From positions 21,259,341 through 21,323,340 of the forward strand of contig NC_066837.1 of NCBI RefSeq assembly GCF_001640805.2: DNA of 64,000 nucleotides, written 5' to 3'. The position numbers were made by a program, and so were the translations under genes. The notes under the pieces are model-generated. The model did no database searches. It worked only from the letters and a program-made list of their open reading frames with translations, and was not told where the DNA came from. This document shows, piece after piece, positions 13,495 through 27,495 of the stretch. How positions within the stretch are numbered: position 1 is the stretch's first letter; each line of letters starts with the position of its first letter. The DNA comes from Lates calcarifer (lineage: Eukaryota > Chordata > Actinopteri > Centropomidae).

Positions 13495-16400
13495 ACTCCA
13501 ATCATGGCAACACACAAACACATACACATACATCCTAACCCAAACTCTCATGCATTCAAATGCAAACACACCCAGAAGAGCCTGTGTGACTGCAGCAATG
13601 AAATAAAACATCCAGCGAATCACAGTGGTCCAGAAGTATTAATTTGATTGAGCTGATAAACATTTTTAGTCGCTGAATAAGGACCCAGCGGACCCTTCTT
13701 TGGAAAATGGTTGCTCTTTAGGGCCAGTTGGTTTCAATCTCGCTCTTTTTCAGGATGCAATGTACATTTTACCACATGGCATTCCAACTCCTAGTGAGCG
13801 AATATTAAATTTGGGGGTGGATTAGTTTTCTCCCGTTGCTCCTTTCAAATACCAGTCCTTCTGTAAGTGCAACATATCCCAGAGACCTCCTCTTCAACCT
13901 TGGGATATGGTGTCATGATGTTTCTGCCCTTTTGATAAATGACTGTCTGGAGCATGTTGCCTCTCTGCAGTCTGTCCTCTTCATTACCTCCCAAATGTTC
14001 AGCTGCTTGCTATCAACAACTCTGGTTTGCAGAAATCCCCTCTATGTAGCCTATTTTATTTTTTGGTTAGTTGTTGCCAAAGTATTATCAATATGTGCAT
14101 ATTTTTAATCTCAACAGCTTGGCCTAACTACACTCCAGAGTTTTGGCAGAAAAATCTACAGTTACACTGGACAAGGTACTAGAGTCTGATTATTTGGGCT
14201 ACTGTGACAGAACGTGGCCCTAAGCCCATTTTGGTCTCTATTTAGAAATAAATCACCATCTATGGATATGTGTATTTAAACATTTAGATATAAACAAATA
14301 GCAGGATTCAAAACATACCAGGAGTTCAAATTTTCAGATCAAATTTTTTGCATACCTACTTGCCCTCAAACTTATTTTCCTTAGTCTCACTGAGTACCAC
14401 TTCGTCCCTTTGCCCTTCCCTCTGCATTCACATTAAATGCAATGCCAATTCAAAACTTTATTCTGTGAGGAGACAATTTTGCCCTTCCTTTCTCTTTCCA
14501 AACCCTGGTAACAGTACAGAGCATGGCAGTGAAGAAAGTAGAAAAACTATCGCCCTCCACACCCTCATCGTATTTGTGGTTTTCAGTTATATCACAAGTG
14601 ACGTCTCAATCTGTACTACTCCCTTTGTAAGTCTGTTCCAGCTTTCAAACAGATGCTGACTCCTACAGACTATAACTGGCACTAATGCTGCTGATCATGT
14701 GTTTTCAGATTCATTTAAATACACATGGTTTCCAAACTGTTGTTGTGCCATCTGCGACTCATCAATAAACTGACCCCCAGATGTTTGTTTTTGTCTGTTT
14801 TTTAACCATAAATCAAATTGTATCAAAACAAAATATCCTTTTTTTTAAATTGCGCCTATTATTTTATGGTGCCATAAAATATATTTCATGTCAGTTTATG
14901 GATAAGGCTCTTATTCATACAATATTCATCCACAGGCCTAATTTGTTACAATAACAACAAGTGTTAGAAGTTATAAACAAGGTATAGGATTTGAACTAGC
15001 ACTACAGACAGCATCTGCACCTGCTTTTCAGAAAAAGAAAAAAAACCTCTTGACTGTGACGAACCAAACACAATCAAATCTGCAGCTGAGTGAGAGAGAG
15101 CGCTCTGTGCCAAAAACCATAAACAGTCGACTACAAGCATGACAGAGGGGAGCGACCTTCACCACAACACAGATCTCCACGGCAGACAAGATCAGATCTA
15201 AATCATAAATCAGACAAAACAGACGACGGCCGGCCGAGGTGGAGCTCTCATCTACTCAAAAATAAATAGACAAATCTGAACTTCAGAGTGGCTTTTAATG
15301 CTCTGAATTATTTGGTTTCCAGTCACTGCCCCAGCTAATGTAAAACTCGCAGATTGTAATCTTATGTTGGTGTATGGTTCATGTGGTATCTATCAAACAG
15401 ATCATTCATCAATTTTTCGTCTCTATCAAAGAGCAGGAACTATTGTGAGTGCACTGCAGTTCAGGAAGTGCATTTTTCTGCTGGAGAGCGATGATGACAT
15501 GTCTCTGTGTTATGAGTTATCATAGCCTGAGGAAATAAATATAAAACAGTACATCACTTCCTCATCGTGATCAAAATGTCATTCATTTCATTGGGAGGTA
15601 GCCTTTAAAAATGAATGCTGACATTAAAGGCAATGGAGCCCAATTTTAGGCCTAATTTTATAATCTCCTCATTATATGACATGGTGCAGTCACAGTCATT
15701 AGCAAAAGATTTTCAGTGTGTTTCTATTCTTTTAGTGAAACTTAATCCAATAAAACTTTGAAGTAATCCAAGCTCTCAATTACTTATTGGCAGCATCATG
15801 CTTGTGTTCAAAGACTTTATCTAATTTCTGCCATTTAAATCTACTACAAATATCTGTACATTTTTTTCACCCTTAACACTTTGAAAATACCCAAGAAATG
15901 CTGTCTGACATCCATCAGAGGCTATAAATCACCATAAATGGATTGTTGCCTTCTAAAGAGAAACAGGTTCTCATGGCTCAATCACTTCCATATGAAATAT
16001 GTAATGCACACACACGCACACACACACACAAGACATGTATGCATGCATAGGTGCTCAATGTACTACACATTCATTTCAGTCTAAACTTAACCACGACTTG
16101 ACACACACATCCATGTTAAAGCCACACACATGGCTAACAGTGATGTTTGGTGGTATGTGCTCAGATGTTGGGGGTGTTTGATTTTGTCAGATGATGGATC
16201 ATTCATCACTTGATAAACGTACTTCATCAAACTGTCCACAACTCTGTCTGAATCAAATATAGCTGCTTTTCAGTCTTTATCCATTTATCAGCTCACAGTG
16301 CAGTCTAACTGGAAACTGGCATGTGCTGATCATCTGACATCTAACTTTGTTAAATCTCTCATTGTGTTATTCATGTTATTAAAATATCTAAAACAGGAGC

Positions 16401-19400
16401 GAATGTCTGTCCACAACACTGTTTTGGATTCATGTACTTCTATATGTAATGTTTTCTAAATAGTAAGATTTGGCATTCTCCTTTTTAAATTAAATCAGCT
16501 TTAAGTCCATGCTACAGCCTGTAGCTTGGGGAAAAACACTTGGTCAAGAATTTTATTAAATTATATTCTGGCAAGCCCGTTGATCAACTATGAAATTAAT
16601 GCATTCTGTATCCTCCGAGAATAATAGAACTTTCCTTTCCTTTTGAAAGTGAGTCAATAGATTTGTTATATTATGAAACACAGACACACACAGTCATACT
16701 CTGGAGTGTGTCAGGTATTTGGCTGATGTTGTTTCTGGTTATATTGAAACCTAATCCTGTGCTTTAGCCTGGTGCTGAACGTATGTTGGCTAATCTTTTT
16801 TAGGCAGGCCCCCTTGGAGTTTCCACAAAGACTTAATATTGCTTCAATAAGATGTTTATTGTTCCCTGTATAAGAAGCTTAAGTATAGGCGACACGGAGA
16901 TGTACTGAATCTGCAGCTCAGTCTATAGCATAATATTAAAGTAACATATCGTAAATACATGGGATAAAAAAACAATACAGATATGTAGGTTAATTTAGCA
17001 GCAAATCATTCCTTGATCACTTTTTATGAGCTAATGCACAAAATATGTACCTTAAAGTGCTTTGTCCTCATTACAATAACTCACTACACTTTCCCATGAG
17101 CACATCTTCTCTCCATAGCCATGCGCTTTGGTCATTATTTCATCACCTAGAGCAGCTCTGTTCATGTGCTGCTCCCAAACGTACTTTAGGTTGAAATTAA
17201 TTTCAGTTCCGGGGGGGGCAAGACATTGTGATTGGCTCAAACATACGTAGTTGTGATCGGCAGCTCACAGGAGAACTTTCCATTAAGGGAGCTAAACTTA
17301 ACCTCTCACCTCACAGGAACTACAAATATCCCCAATGGTCTCAACTATCCGTGGGGCTAAAAGCTCAGTTAGTAATAGTCATGATGACCAAACCGTGGAG
17401 GTCAGGGAGGGCAGAGGTAAGAGGAAATGAGGTACTGTCAGAGACCTCAAGGTCCATACACAGTGTTTCCCTCTGTATGTTGTGTAACTGACCAATACTG
17501 TGGTGTTGGGAATTTGAAAAGCTTCTGTCACTATCATAATTTTCATCAATACTGGTATTATCACAAACAAAGTAAGTCAGAGAGAGTTGCGTCACAAATG
17601 TGGTGTCATAAATTAGCTAGCTACTATGTTCATTAGTGACTTTTGATGGTGGATGCTTGTAGTGATGTCAGATTTTTCGGAATGTGAGACCCTGTCAGAA
17701 AAGCAATAGAATGGAATTAGGATTTGAGACCACAGCCACATAGAATTTTTTTTCTCCTTCATTTACATTCAGATATCTTTGACATATTCAGGTATAACAA
17801 TACAGATAAGAAATGTAAAGGACGTATTTCTGATTTAAATGTGAACTACTTTAGCTGACCAGCAGATGATGCAGATCAAAACAAAAGATCAATGTATGTG
17901 TATGTGTGACTACTCACATTTGTACAAATAAAACAAGAATATTCTCTTCAGTTGCACCATTTTTTCCCAGAACTAAATCAGTTTTCAGATTATTAGATTT
18001 TTCATACACATTTCTAGATCATTAAATTCCAATTATTTTATTTTTATTGACAGAACAGTCTGATCTCCCTGAATAAAATAAAATTGGATCAAGTCACCTT
18101 GAGCAGTCTGCAATGTGTGTTTCCACAGCGGTCTGTCTGCTGCTGACTTGCTCATGCGGATTTAACAGGACAATAAACAGCCTGTGGCTCTATTTCCACC
18201 ACTCTGTGATCTCTCATCAACACCACATGAAAAGTGATAAAACGTCCCACTATTGTTCTGTATCCTATTACAAGTTTGCAGCTCAGTGGTGGGAACTTTG
18301 TGGTTAGAGACATTATCCTTCGTTCGGAGCCGCACTGCTCAGTTGTTACTGAGCAGGACATTGAATCTCTCACAGCTCTGTGTGAGTGAAACTTTTATTT
18401 ACTGTTGGAATTAATAAATATAAAGGGATTTGATTTGTCACATGTATAGGAGCTACCCATGCCCAGTACATTTGGTATAAACACTGTATACTGTATTTTA
18501 ACTAAATAAATGTGGAACAGGATAATTACAAAATGAAAATTTGATCAATAATAATGAATGTTCTGGCAATATAAATCATCTTTTATAACTGAAAAATGAT
18601 CGGAAATATTCATTTCTATTTTCAAAAATGTTAACAGCAACATACCAGCAACAGATTATAATAGGAGATATCTTCCATCCTTAGTTGCTCTTTTCACCTT
18701 ATCACCTTATCTGTTACTCCCCAAACTTAAACATATGGTTGCATGCAAAGACACATATGCACACGCTCATTTGCTGACATGAGTACATATGTCTGACGCA
18801 CGTCACTATCCCTGGTCAACCTCCATCACTCATCACATCGTATGAACAACTTGAGCATGACTTTCCTAACATTTGAAAAAAGTGTTATGGAGACAAGGAC
18901 ACTCTCTCTGGTCTCTCTCTTCTAGTTCTGGGATTGTTTTTAATAATGTTCTTTGTTCAGCATGTCTCCAAACCAACTTCTAAACCCTAAGGGCTGTGAT
19001 CTCTTTTTTAAGAACATTCAATAAAGCAGGGTGTGGAAATAGTCCAGTTCAGAAAGCTTCCAGATTTGGTTTCCAGTTTTTCCTGTAATGATCTGCACTC
19101 AGCCACTTTCAGCAGTGACCTCTGATTCCTATCGATGAGACAGGAATGTAATGGCATAAGTGCTGTTTCTGAATAACGGCAGACATTTTGGCCAAAGTGC
19201 TTGTTTCTTTTTGTGTATCAGGTTTCCTCACTTGAAAGAAAAACAAAAATGTCTTGCTGCACACACCAACACTGCAGTTTTTGTGTGGGGGAAATTTTTG
19301 TACTGTAGTTCCTATTATGTTTTGCTTTTCTATTATGATTCCCTTTACATAACAAGTCCATTAGCCTTGCTAAAAATTTCATTTAAAAAATGCTCCATTA

Positions 19401-20190
19401 CATACTTATTTCCAGAGGGAAATCTCATCTAACAGCAATTCAGACAATATTTCAAATCCCTGTATACCACACGGTAAGGCAAATGTCTTTAATAACTTAA
19501 ATAGCTTTACTTGTGTGCAAATAATCTTTAATCAGAGAAAGAATCATATTTTTGGAGTTCTGTTAATTCGGTGTTTGTCTTTCCAAGGGCAAACTGAGAT
19601 TTTCTGTATTTAGCGTCAGCCTGAGTGAGAGATTGATAAATGAGCACTGTGTGGATTAGTCTGTTAAATGACTCAGAGTTGAAAGTTTAAAATCCATTCG
19701 TCAAGGCTGGTAGCCTACAGGCAGTATCACACGTGGATCATCTAGATAACAGATCCATTTAGACCACTTTGATATGACATTATTTCCTCCTTTCATTTGT
19801 GGCAGAGAGAGCAGCTTAATGTGCACTGAGTCCAAGTGCAACAGATGAAAAACAGAGTTGACATGAAATCTGGGTGCTGAGAGGTGATGGGAATGACGGC
19901 CAAGTAAATGTAAACACACATGAGATGAATATAGTTTATTTTCCCATAAGATGCTGAAATACTCAGAGATCAATTTTAAACTAATAAAATAATGACAGAG
20001 CAAGCCTGGTTTTTAATTGTATTTTCACTAAAACCCATCAGGCTCATAACATTTATTTATAATTTATGAACAGATTAATTTTGTTGCATTAAAAGCCATG
20101 TAAATCTCTTAATCTATGTTCATTTACACACACACACAAAAAAAAAAAACACTATGGGAAAACTAGACTGTGTCTAATTGGCAGGACATC
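12521..20190. other. intergenic, no gene seen
   Basis: Mostly AT-rich unique sequence with CA-rich simple sequence near 13469 and 16008-16030. A more complex, CpG-containing block at about 15040-15330 (AACCATAAACAGTCGAC, GACGACGGCCGGCCGAGG, AAATAAATAGAC) may be regulatory. No frame longer than about 100 codons and none with recognisable wording. Confidence 0.55.
13469..13494. repeat. (CA)13 microsatellite
   Basis: Pure CA run, flanked by imperfect CA-rich sequence to about 13575. Confidence 0.95.
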
Positions 20191-20269
20191 TTGACTGCTC
20201 TCGACTAGCTGACAAGCCGACAATGTCATGCAGCCATGTGTGGAGGTAAACATACAGAGCCTCTTCCCC

Positions 20270-20660
20270 TCCTGTCTTCCTGACTCCATCCTGACACCCC
20301 CGACTCACCTCCTTGTCTCCAGCTCATTGGGTCGACGTAGAAAAGCGTTGATCCCACTTGTTCTGGTTCACTAATGTCTGGAATTCCCCGTTCGGATCAA
20401 CAGGAAAGGAATCCTCTCTCTCCTCCGAGACAGCTAAAAGCCTGTCTGTTTTAAAGAGTGTTGGGAGATCTCGTAAACCTGTCGGACCCGACGGTGTCCT
20501 TTTACCTACCTAGCTTCAGTCTCGGCTCAGAGCATTCCCGGACGCTCTTAAATGGCAGTTTATGGGTACCCTGCGCGCCCCAGGATCATCAGAGGTTTAC
20601 GAGTAGACAATAAAAATGCTGCTGTGATTCGGAAGCTCCCTAATTCATCTCCCCCTTTTC
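20270..20660. promoter_or_regulatory. CpG-enriched patch, possible cryptic promoter or enhancer
   Basis: About 19 CpG by eye in roughly 350 bp, against very few in the flanks: GGTCGACGTAG, GTCGGACCCGACGG, CCCGGACGC, CTGCGCGCCCC. On the minus strand the sequence GGAG|GTGAGT (complement of the bases near 20302-20312) is a perfect splice donor. That would fit a minus-strand noncoding first exon starting near 20650, but I see no protein frame. Enhancer or old element are alternatives. Confidence 0.3.
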
Positions 20661-20913
20661 AAACGCAACCCCCAGTTCACTCTACCATCTCCAAAGATTA
20701 GAGGAGACCCCAATAAACTCAGCACCCTTTCCACACTACTCCTCCATTTGCCCTATGCAGTCATCTCTCATGTTATCTAAGGCCAGATTAGAGTTTACAG
20801 TGTGACAGCTTCAGGTTTTCAGTGGTGACGATGACCATGCTTTTTATCACCACAGAGTTGTCACAGTAAACAGCCCCATTTCATAGAAGTCCTGATTTTA
20901 TCACGTTGTTTCT

Positions 20914-21446
20914 TTAAGGGAATAGTTCAACATTTTTGGAAAAACCTAATTCACATCCTTGTCAAGAGTTAGATGACAAGATTGGTATCACTCATGTCTG
21001 TACAGGAAATATGTGGCTGGAGCCAGCAGCCACTTAGCTTAGCAATGAAGACTGAGAACAGGGTGAAACAGCTCGACTGGCTATGTCTACAAGTAACTAA
21101 TTTTATGTAGCAGCACCTCTCACTAATTAACACAGTTTCTTTTGTTTGGTCAGTCTGTCGAAATTACTGCACCCCGCAAGAAAATAATCTGAAAACACAA
21201 TGTGTCATTTTTTGAGCTTTAGAGGTGGTGGTAGGCAGGTTTTGTTGTCTATGGATCAGTGGTTATCTGTGGCTAGGCTAGTGGTTTCCCCCTGTCTCAA
21301 GACTTTTGCTAAGCCAAGCTTTGTGACTGAAGGCTATACCTTCAAATTTGCTGTACAGGTATGAGAAAGGTATCAATTTTCTCATCTAACTGTGCAAGAA
21401 AGCAGATATAAAGTATAATTCTCAAACTGTCAAACCATTCCTTTTA
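20914..21446. mobile_element. foldback / MITE-like DNA element with long inverted ends
   Basis: The left end (TTTAAGGGAATAGTTCAACA to about 21008, with GAGTTAGATGACAAGATTGG and GTCTGTACAGG) is the diverged reverse complement of the right end (from CTGTACAGGTATGAGAAAGG, 21353, to the AAACCATTCCTTTTA tip). Arms are about 95 bp with several mismatches. The middle holds GCCAGCAGCCACTTAGCTTA and CAGCACCTCTCACTAATTAA. I know this wording as a very abundant percomorph repeat. No transposase, so non-autonomous. Confidence 0.8.
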
Positions 21447-22699
21447 TATATGGCTGTAAATACTGACTAACTACTGTCTGTATCTCTGTGTCTATTTCTA
21501 TCAGTGTATTTTTCTCTCAGAACTCTTACTGATGTTTGACATAACATCTAACAATCCAAGTACAATACAAAAATGAAAGAATCATGAGCTAGAATATGTT
21601 TCCCAGAGGTTCACTTCAACAGCTGAGGATCTGTTTTATCAGATGGTTGACTTGGCTGATAAGAAGCTCAGAAGCTCCAAACATTTGCAGTGAAAATTTC
21701 ACATGACGTCTAAACAATGTCTTGTCGGCTGCACCGAACCAGTACAAAAAGCTAAGATAAGGCACAACCATGTTTTATAATGAATGCTTCAGTGTCAAAT
21801 GAACATTCATTCTCTTGTTGGATTCTTCTTAAGTTTGCTCAGTCTCAGACAAATTGAGATGGTTGCTCAACTTGTAGTTCAGGGATTTGATTGTTTTTGC
21901 ACATTTACCTCCTGTGTTTTCTCTCTCAGGTTTTCTGTCTTTTTCTTTTTTCTCTCTTTCCCTCTTACTCTGTCTTTTCTAAACACATAAACATTCGCTA
22001 ACAGCATCTTTCCACATGGCGACATGGTATTTTATGCATTTTTGCCCTCTATTTTATGTCTTTCGGTGGTCAAACTTTACGGCAACTGACCTTTCCTCAC
22101 TCATAATGTCCATCAAAGCACACACACTCCACTGTTTTCTTACTTGGTCGTCCACAAATTGGAGGTGACAGTTTTAGACGGGACGGCTAAATGTGGTCAG
22201 GGCCATCCATAAAAGCAAGCTGCTGGTGTCAGTGTCGTAGGTTTACATCTCTGGTTATGGTTTATATGACAGATGGTAAAGTTACAGCTAAATCAACATG
22301 TCTCCCACATACATCGAGGCAGGGAGGAGTTGTCATCCCATACATTTTTGTGTTGGCTTTTGTATCTGTCTTGGAGGGGGTTGTTTGGAGATGCTGTGTG
22401 TCTGTTTTTGTGTCTTTGTTTTATTCTGTTCCTTATTGGTTTACCTTTTGTTTTCTGTTTTACATAGTTTTGTTTTGAAATACTTAAATGTTTTATGGAG
22501 TTTAATTTTCAAACACTGCACATACAAAATGTGTCTAAATCAGCTAGCTGTGAAATTTCCAAATATTTAAAAGAACAATATATAGGCAGGACTATTGTTA
22601 TTCCACATCAATAAAAGCCAAATCTTTTTTTCCAGAATCTAATATACCTTTGACAGTAGTAGTATTAGTATTTTGTAAACCTCCATCAATTTTTTTTTC

Positions 22700-22975
22700 T
22701 TCCTTTTTTTTTTTGGCCTCTTGGTGGCAGCACAATAAATGGTAAACACAACACTGATATACTATTACCTGATAAAGCTGTGTGTTGGCAAAGGCTTAAC
22801 CTATCAACACATTTAGTGTTAAGTTTGTGTCCACCTGATGAATGTCCATTTTAGCTCTGTTTTTGGTCTTCACCAACTCCTGAGAGAAATATCTGACTAT
22901 TCAGCTCCTGAATGCACCGCTATGTTCTCCAGCTAGTTGCTAGCTTTGTCTGTCTACTGACATAAAAATTAATTT
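22700..22975. repeat. probable dispersed repeat fragment
   Basis: Wording such as GTGTCCACCTGATGAATGTC, TTGGTCTTCACCAACTCCTG, AGAGAAATATCTGACT and CCAGCTAGTTGCTAGCTTTG recalls a repeat common in percomorph genomes. Boundaries approximate and class not assigned. Confidence 0.5.
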
Positions 22976-25900
22976 ATTTGAGCTTTTTTCCTGAATTCAG
23001 AAACTACACTCATGAAAGAAGTTATGAACAGTGAAGTTGTGAAAAATGCTACCATGCTCAGTTGAGCTCAGGTGAAATGCAGATTAGGGTGATAACTCTC
23101 TGTGTGCTTGTCAATATGAGCAACTTATTTCACATTATACATTGTCATTTAATCCATTATTAAAATGAAAAATGCTGATTAAAGTTTTTTTGTTTTTTTA
23201 TTAATCTGATGCTCAAATGTTGTATTTTAACTTAATGTTTGGCAGTTTATCTCCCTGAAATAAGTGGATTACAACTACTATTATTATATTATTATATATA
23301 CTATATATATTGCTTTGATATGTCAGTTGTCCACTTTCTCTTTAATCTGTTGACATACACTTGATTCTTGTACATTTTGTCTCATGTGTCCATTATATGT
23401 TACAGTGACATTCAAATGTGAGGCATCATGAAAAACCTAGAAATGAAGCAATACTGGTTTCAGCAGCAAATATATCTACAACTGGATAACCAGCCTTAAA
23501 TGTAAGGTTCAAAATCACTGCTGGGTATTAATGTATACAAAATTCAAATATACCAAAATAGCATTTGACAGTCTCGATCTAAAAAATTTAACAAACTCCT
23601 AGAAAAGATGTAAATATTACTTTCATGAGTTCAGAGCTTGTGGTCTGAAAAAGGATTATAATGTGAGGATAATGGGCTGCCCACAAGCTCAGAGAACATA
23701 ACTCAAATCTCTGAGTGCAAGTATGACAGAATGTACACCAGCTCCGTGTGAGGCCTGAAATGACTGAACAATCCCCAGCTGGTGCTCAAATAGGAAGTCA
23801 CTTCACCTGTTTTCTTTGTATTACTGAACAAATTAATTCTCTTTTCTATAAACTGCAAAAGACCTTGTTCCGGGCTTTTAGCAGAGCAGTGATTTCATGT
23901 TTTAATGAAGCTGTTTCACTCATGAAAGTTCTCTAACTTCTATACAGCTGTAAAAACAAAGCATTAACTTCCACTGAGGGATTATTTATTTCAAATGATA
24001 TTCATTCTCCCCTGGAAACAGAGGTGAGAATGATCCTGGACGTGGAGAGATGCAACACTGTGTGTTGACATGAGGCATGCCTACATTTATGCAACAACCT
24101 TGTGTCTCTATTTGATTGTGCATTTAAGACATACAGTTACGACTGGATTAATTTCACATGATCACACATTCATAACCAAGTCCAAAGTAAAGTTCATATC
24201 AAAGAATTAGGACAATACTGTCTCCATAGGCTTGTATCCTCCTGTTGATCTATTTCATACTGTCTCTCTGATATATTCAGAGTCATTTAAAGACATTCCT
24301 CCTCTCAGTCCCTGTGTGGGTGATAAAGTAAAATGAAGTGAATTATGTCCAACCGTGTGCAGCAGCCAAACCTCCAGACATCTTTACAACTTTCTATTTC
24401 TACATCTGTCTATTTGCTAAGGAGGGATGTAGGAGACACACTTACTGTGCAACCAGAAAGTTATTTTCATTTATCACAGCATAAAGAGAACAGACTTTCA
24501 ATTTAGATGGCCCAGGTTTAATTCCCACAAAGTGAGGTCATAATCAGCTATGAACTCTAACTAGCTGTCAGAGTTATAAAGTTCAAAAGGACATCCATCT
24601 TTAAAACAACATGTCGTTTTCAACACATCTGTGTATCTTGTTCAGGACATTTGGTTTTTCAACATGACATATATTCTAAATGATACATATGCTATGCTAA
24701 TGATGAAATAATTAAATTTCTACCCTGAATGTGGAGACCTGGAAATGCAGCTGCCTCTGGTACTGCAGCACCTCAGCTGTCAGAACATAATCCAGTCATC
24801 CATTAACTAAATCCATGATAAACACATGCCAAGCCCCTAATAACACTTTCCCTAAATGCCTGTGTGTGTCCCAGAGCCTGACCCTTCGTTCCCTCTAAGT
24901 GGACGATAACTCTCATCTAAAAGTCATCTGGTCTGGTTTTACAGCCTGTAAGGGGGTCAGGAGATGGAGCACTGTTAACTCTATCACTAGGTACACCAAT
25001 CAGAGCTGCTCTGTAAAGCTCACCAGTTACTGTATGAGGATAGTTGATGGGATGAAAGGAGTTAGAGACTAAGCAAGTCAGATGATGAAATGAAGGTGAA
25101 AAAAATAGGAAAGAAAGGGTAGGATAGAGATAGGGAAATGGAAACATAAATTTTGAAATATCTTGTGATAATTAAGCTTAAATGCCCCCCAAAAAGGAAT
25201 TGGCCAATACATTAATTATGTGTCAGATAGCAATTAGAACTCCAAGTACAACCAGTGACTGACAACTGGAAAGACATTTTCAATATTTCAGCTGTGTTTT
25301 CTGGCACAATTTTAACTTCAGGAACCATAAGAGACATGAAAGGAGATACAGGCAGGCGTTGCCTTTCCTTTGTGGGGATCATAGTCCATCAGCGATGTAA
25401 CAGCGATCTGAGCCGGCGCTCAGATGGACTTGCTGATAGGATAAGACAAAGCTGTTGACCTGAGAGTGCGACTGATCCATGTACATGATGTAGGGCTGAT
25501 GGAGAGAGATAATATGTTTGGAAAGAGAGAATGAAAAGACATTGAAAGACAGACTGGGAAAGAGGGAGTGATATGGACAGCCCTGAGAAAATGAGAGAGA
25601 AGCTGAGAAGATGTGGAGGACTGTTTAGTACATGAGGTGATGAGTTGAGGTGAGGGTTTGTTTAAACTATCTATAAATCTCTCTCACAAGAAGGAATTGA
25701 ATTACATCAATGAGTTTGCGTCCAAAACATACGCAGATGGAGCTGTGACCAAGTCAAGAACTAAATTGGAGCAATCAAGTCTAGTTTGAGATATAAATAG
25801 ACAGTCTAGCCTTAGAAAAATAATGCTTTTCCTTAGTAACTCTGTTGTACACAATCCAACTCAGTATGTAAAACTCATTAGTGATCAGATGCTGATGTTG

Positions 25901-26164
25901 TAGATGTTGATGGAAAACTTCCAGAAGCATCTGACAGTGTTTCAAAACTAGTGCTGAGTACTGCAGCCCTAAACACAACAGGTTTTTAACATTACACACT
26001 ATGAAAGGGCCTGATTCATATAGATTTGAAGACATGAGATGCACCACTCTGATGTGATTTATAGACGTCTGCAGGAGAAAACACTGTAAGTATTAGCAAA
26101 TGCTGTTAGTTAACAAATTAGAAAAAAACTTAAAGCAACAGTTTACAGTTATAGTAGTTTATAG

Positions 26165-26345
26165 TACATTTTGGAAAACATGTTGTTGTTAGTCTATCTT
26201 AAAAGAAGACTGAAATCAGTGTTTAACAGCTGACATAGCTCTGTCAGAAGGTCTGCCTACCAGCACCTCTGAGGCACACTACTCAACACATTATATCTAT
26301 ACAAAAACCAAAGCCTACAGATGGTTTTACAGGGTGTGAAGAAAC
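26165..26345. mobile_element. diverged fragment of the same foldback family
   Basis: Contains ACATTTTGGAAAACATG, CCTACCAGCACCTCTGAGGC, ACTCAACACATTATATCTAT and ACAAAAACCAAAGCC, matching the internal part of the element at 20914-21446 and its wider family. Its right arm is not recognisable. Confidence 0.6.
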
Positions 26346-27458
26346 AACTACCACCAACTCCATTTTACCTTCGACAACAGGGCTAAAGGACCAGAGTGTT
26401 TCATTTAATATCAAGCTGAAAGTTTTCAATTTTTAAATGTAAGGTATTCCTGGTGTATAAATGAATTGTGCCTGAAGCACAAAAGCATCATCTCTCACGT
26501 TCTGTGTGAATCCACTGCTTTCCACACTCACAAGGTAGATGAAAGACTAGAAGTAGAAATTCTCCCAGTGAAATCCCTCTGCTTTGCAAAAACAGCAGGG
26601 TTTCATGCCTCTTAAAGGTTTTTACTGAGACGCTCTTTGCCTCTTTGTTGCCCAGATCCAGAGGTATGAAGGAGACTGTCCTAAAACGCTGCAGCAGATG
26701 TGTTACAGAGCTCATTTCCTTAACAGAATCCACACTTTGTGAATTTTTATTGCAGTGCAAAGCACACCGTAATCTTTCATGTTTACCTTTTATGGGGAAG
26801 CGGTCACAAAATGACATCTGTGCGTAGAGGACACAGTTGTTTGAGTGTTACTCCAAAGCCAGGGCATGTTTTGCAGATGGACAGAGTGTGCGGGTGAGTT
26901 ACTTTGATTCCGGTTGGCATTTCTAAGGTGCAAAACAGAGAGGCTTGTGATCTAGAAATAAGACAAGGGCAACCAAAAAGCTTTGTCATTAAAGAGTGAA
27001 TAGAGGTGGCCTTCCCTGGCCTTTGGACCTTGGTGCAGCTCAAGATGTTCGTAATGACATTCATCAAAAGCCTGAACATCACCAAAGGCTCATTCACAGT
27101 CCGATGCTCAAAGGTTGACCATGGACTTAGACACATGAAAACTCTCCTTCTTTGCAATTCCCCCCCCCTCAATGGCAGCTTCAACGCCTTTGTGGATCGG
27201 CCACTGGAACGAGATGGGTTTTGAACGACGGCTGTCCGTTTGTGTGAAGTAAAAATGTGAAGTGAAAAGGAGGGCAAAAGAGGACTTCTGTTTGTGATTT
27301 GCCTGGAGACTTCACAAAACTAACATCCTATAGAGTGGTTTCTATAGAAGCCAATGTTTTTGTCTCTGGAAGTCATGGGGTTAATGCTATTCTGGAGGAG
27401 CCTGGGCTCCAGTTGGATGTTCTGTGTGGTGAAGTAGTCTTCGTTGACTCTGTGCTTA

Positions 27459-27495
27459 TGTGTGTGTGTGTGTGTGTGTGTATGTGTGTGTGTGT
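27459..27495. repeat. (TG)n microsatellite
   Basis: TG run of about 37 bp with one TA interruption at 27481-27482. Confidence 0.95.

Noticed and set aside
24480..24545. tRNA-like B-box wording (GGTTTAATTCCC)
   Set aside because: No A box, no cloverleaf, and no conserved anticodon stem. A tRNA-derived SINE remnant remains possible, but I cannot support it.
26804..27277. Minus-strand 157-codon open frame, with other open frames on both strands nearby
   Set aside because: No domain wording, no credible promoter or splice sites, and its start and composition look random. Overlapping frames on the opposite strand are equally long for their length. I did not call it a gene.
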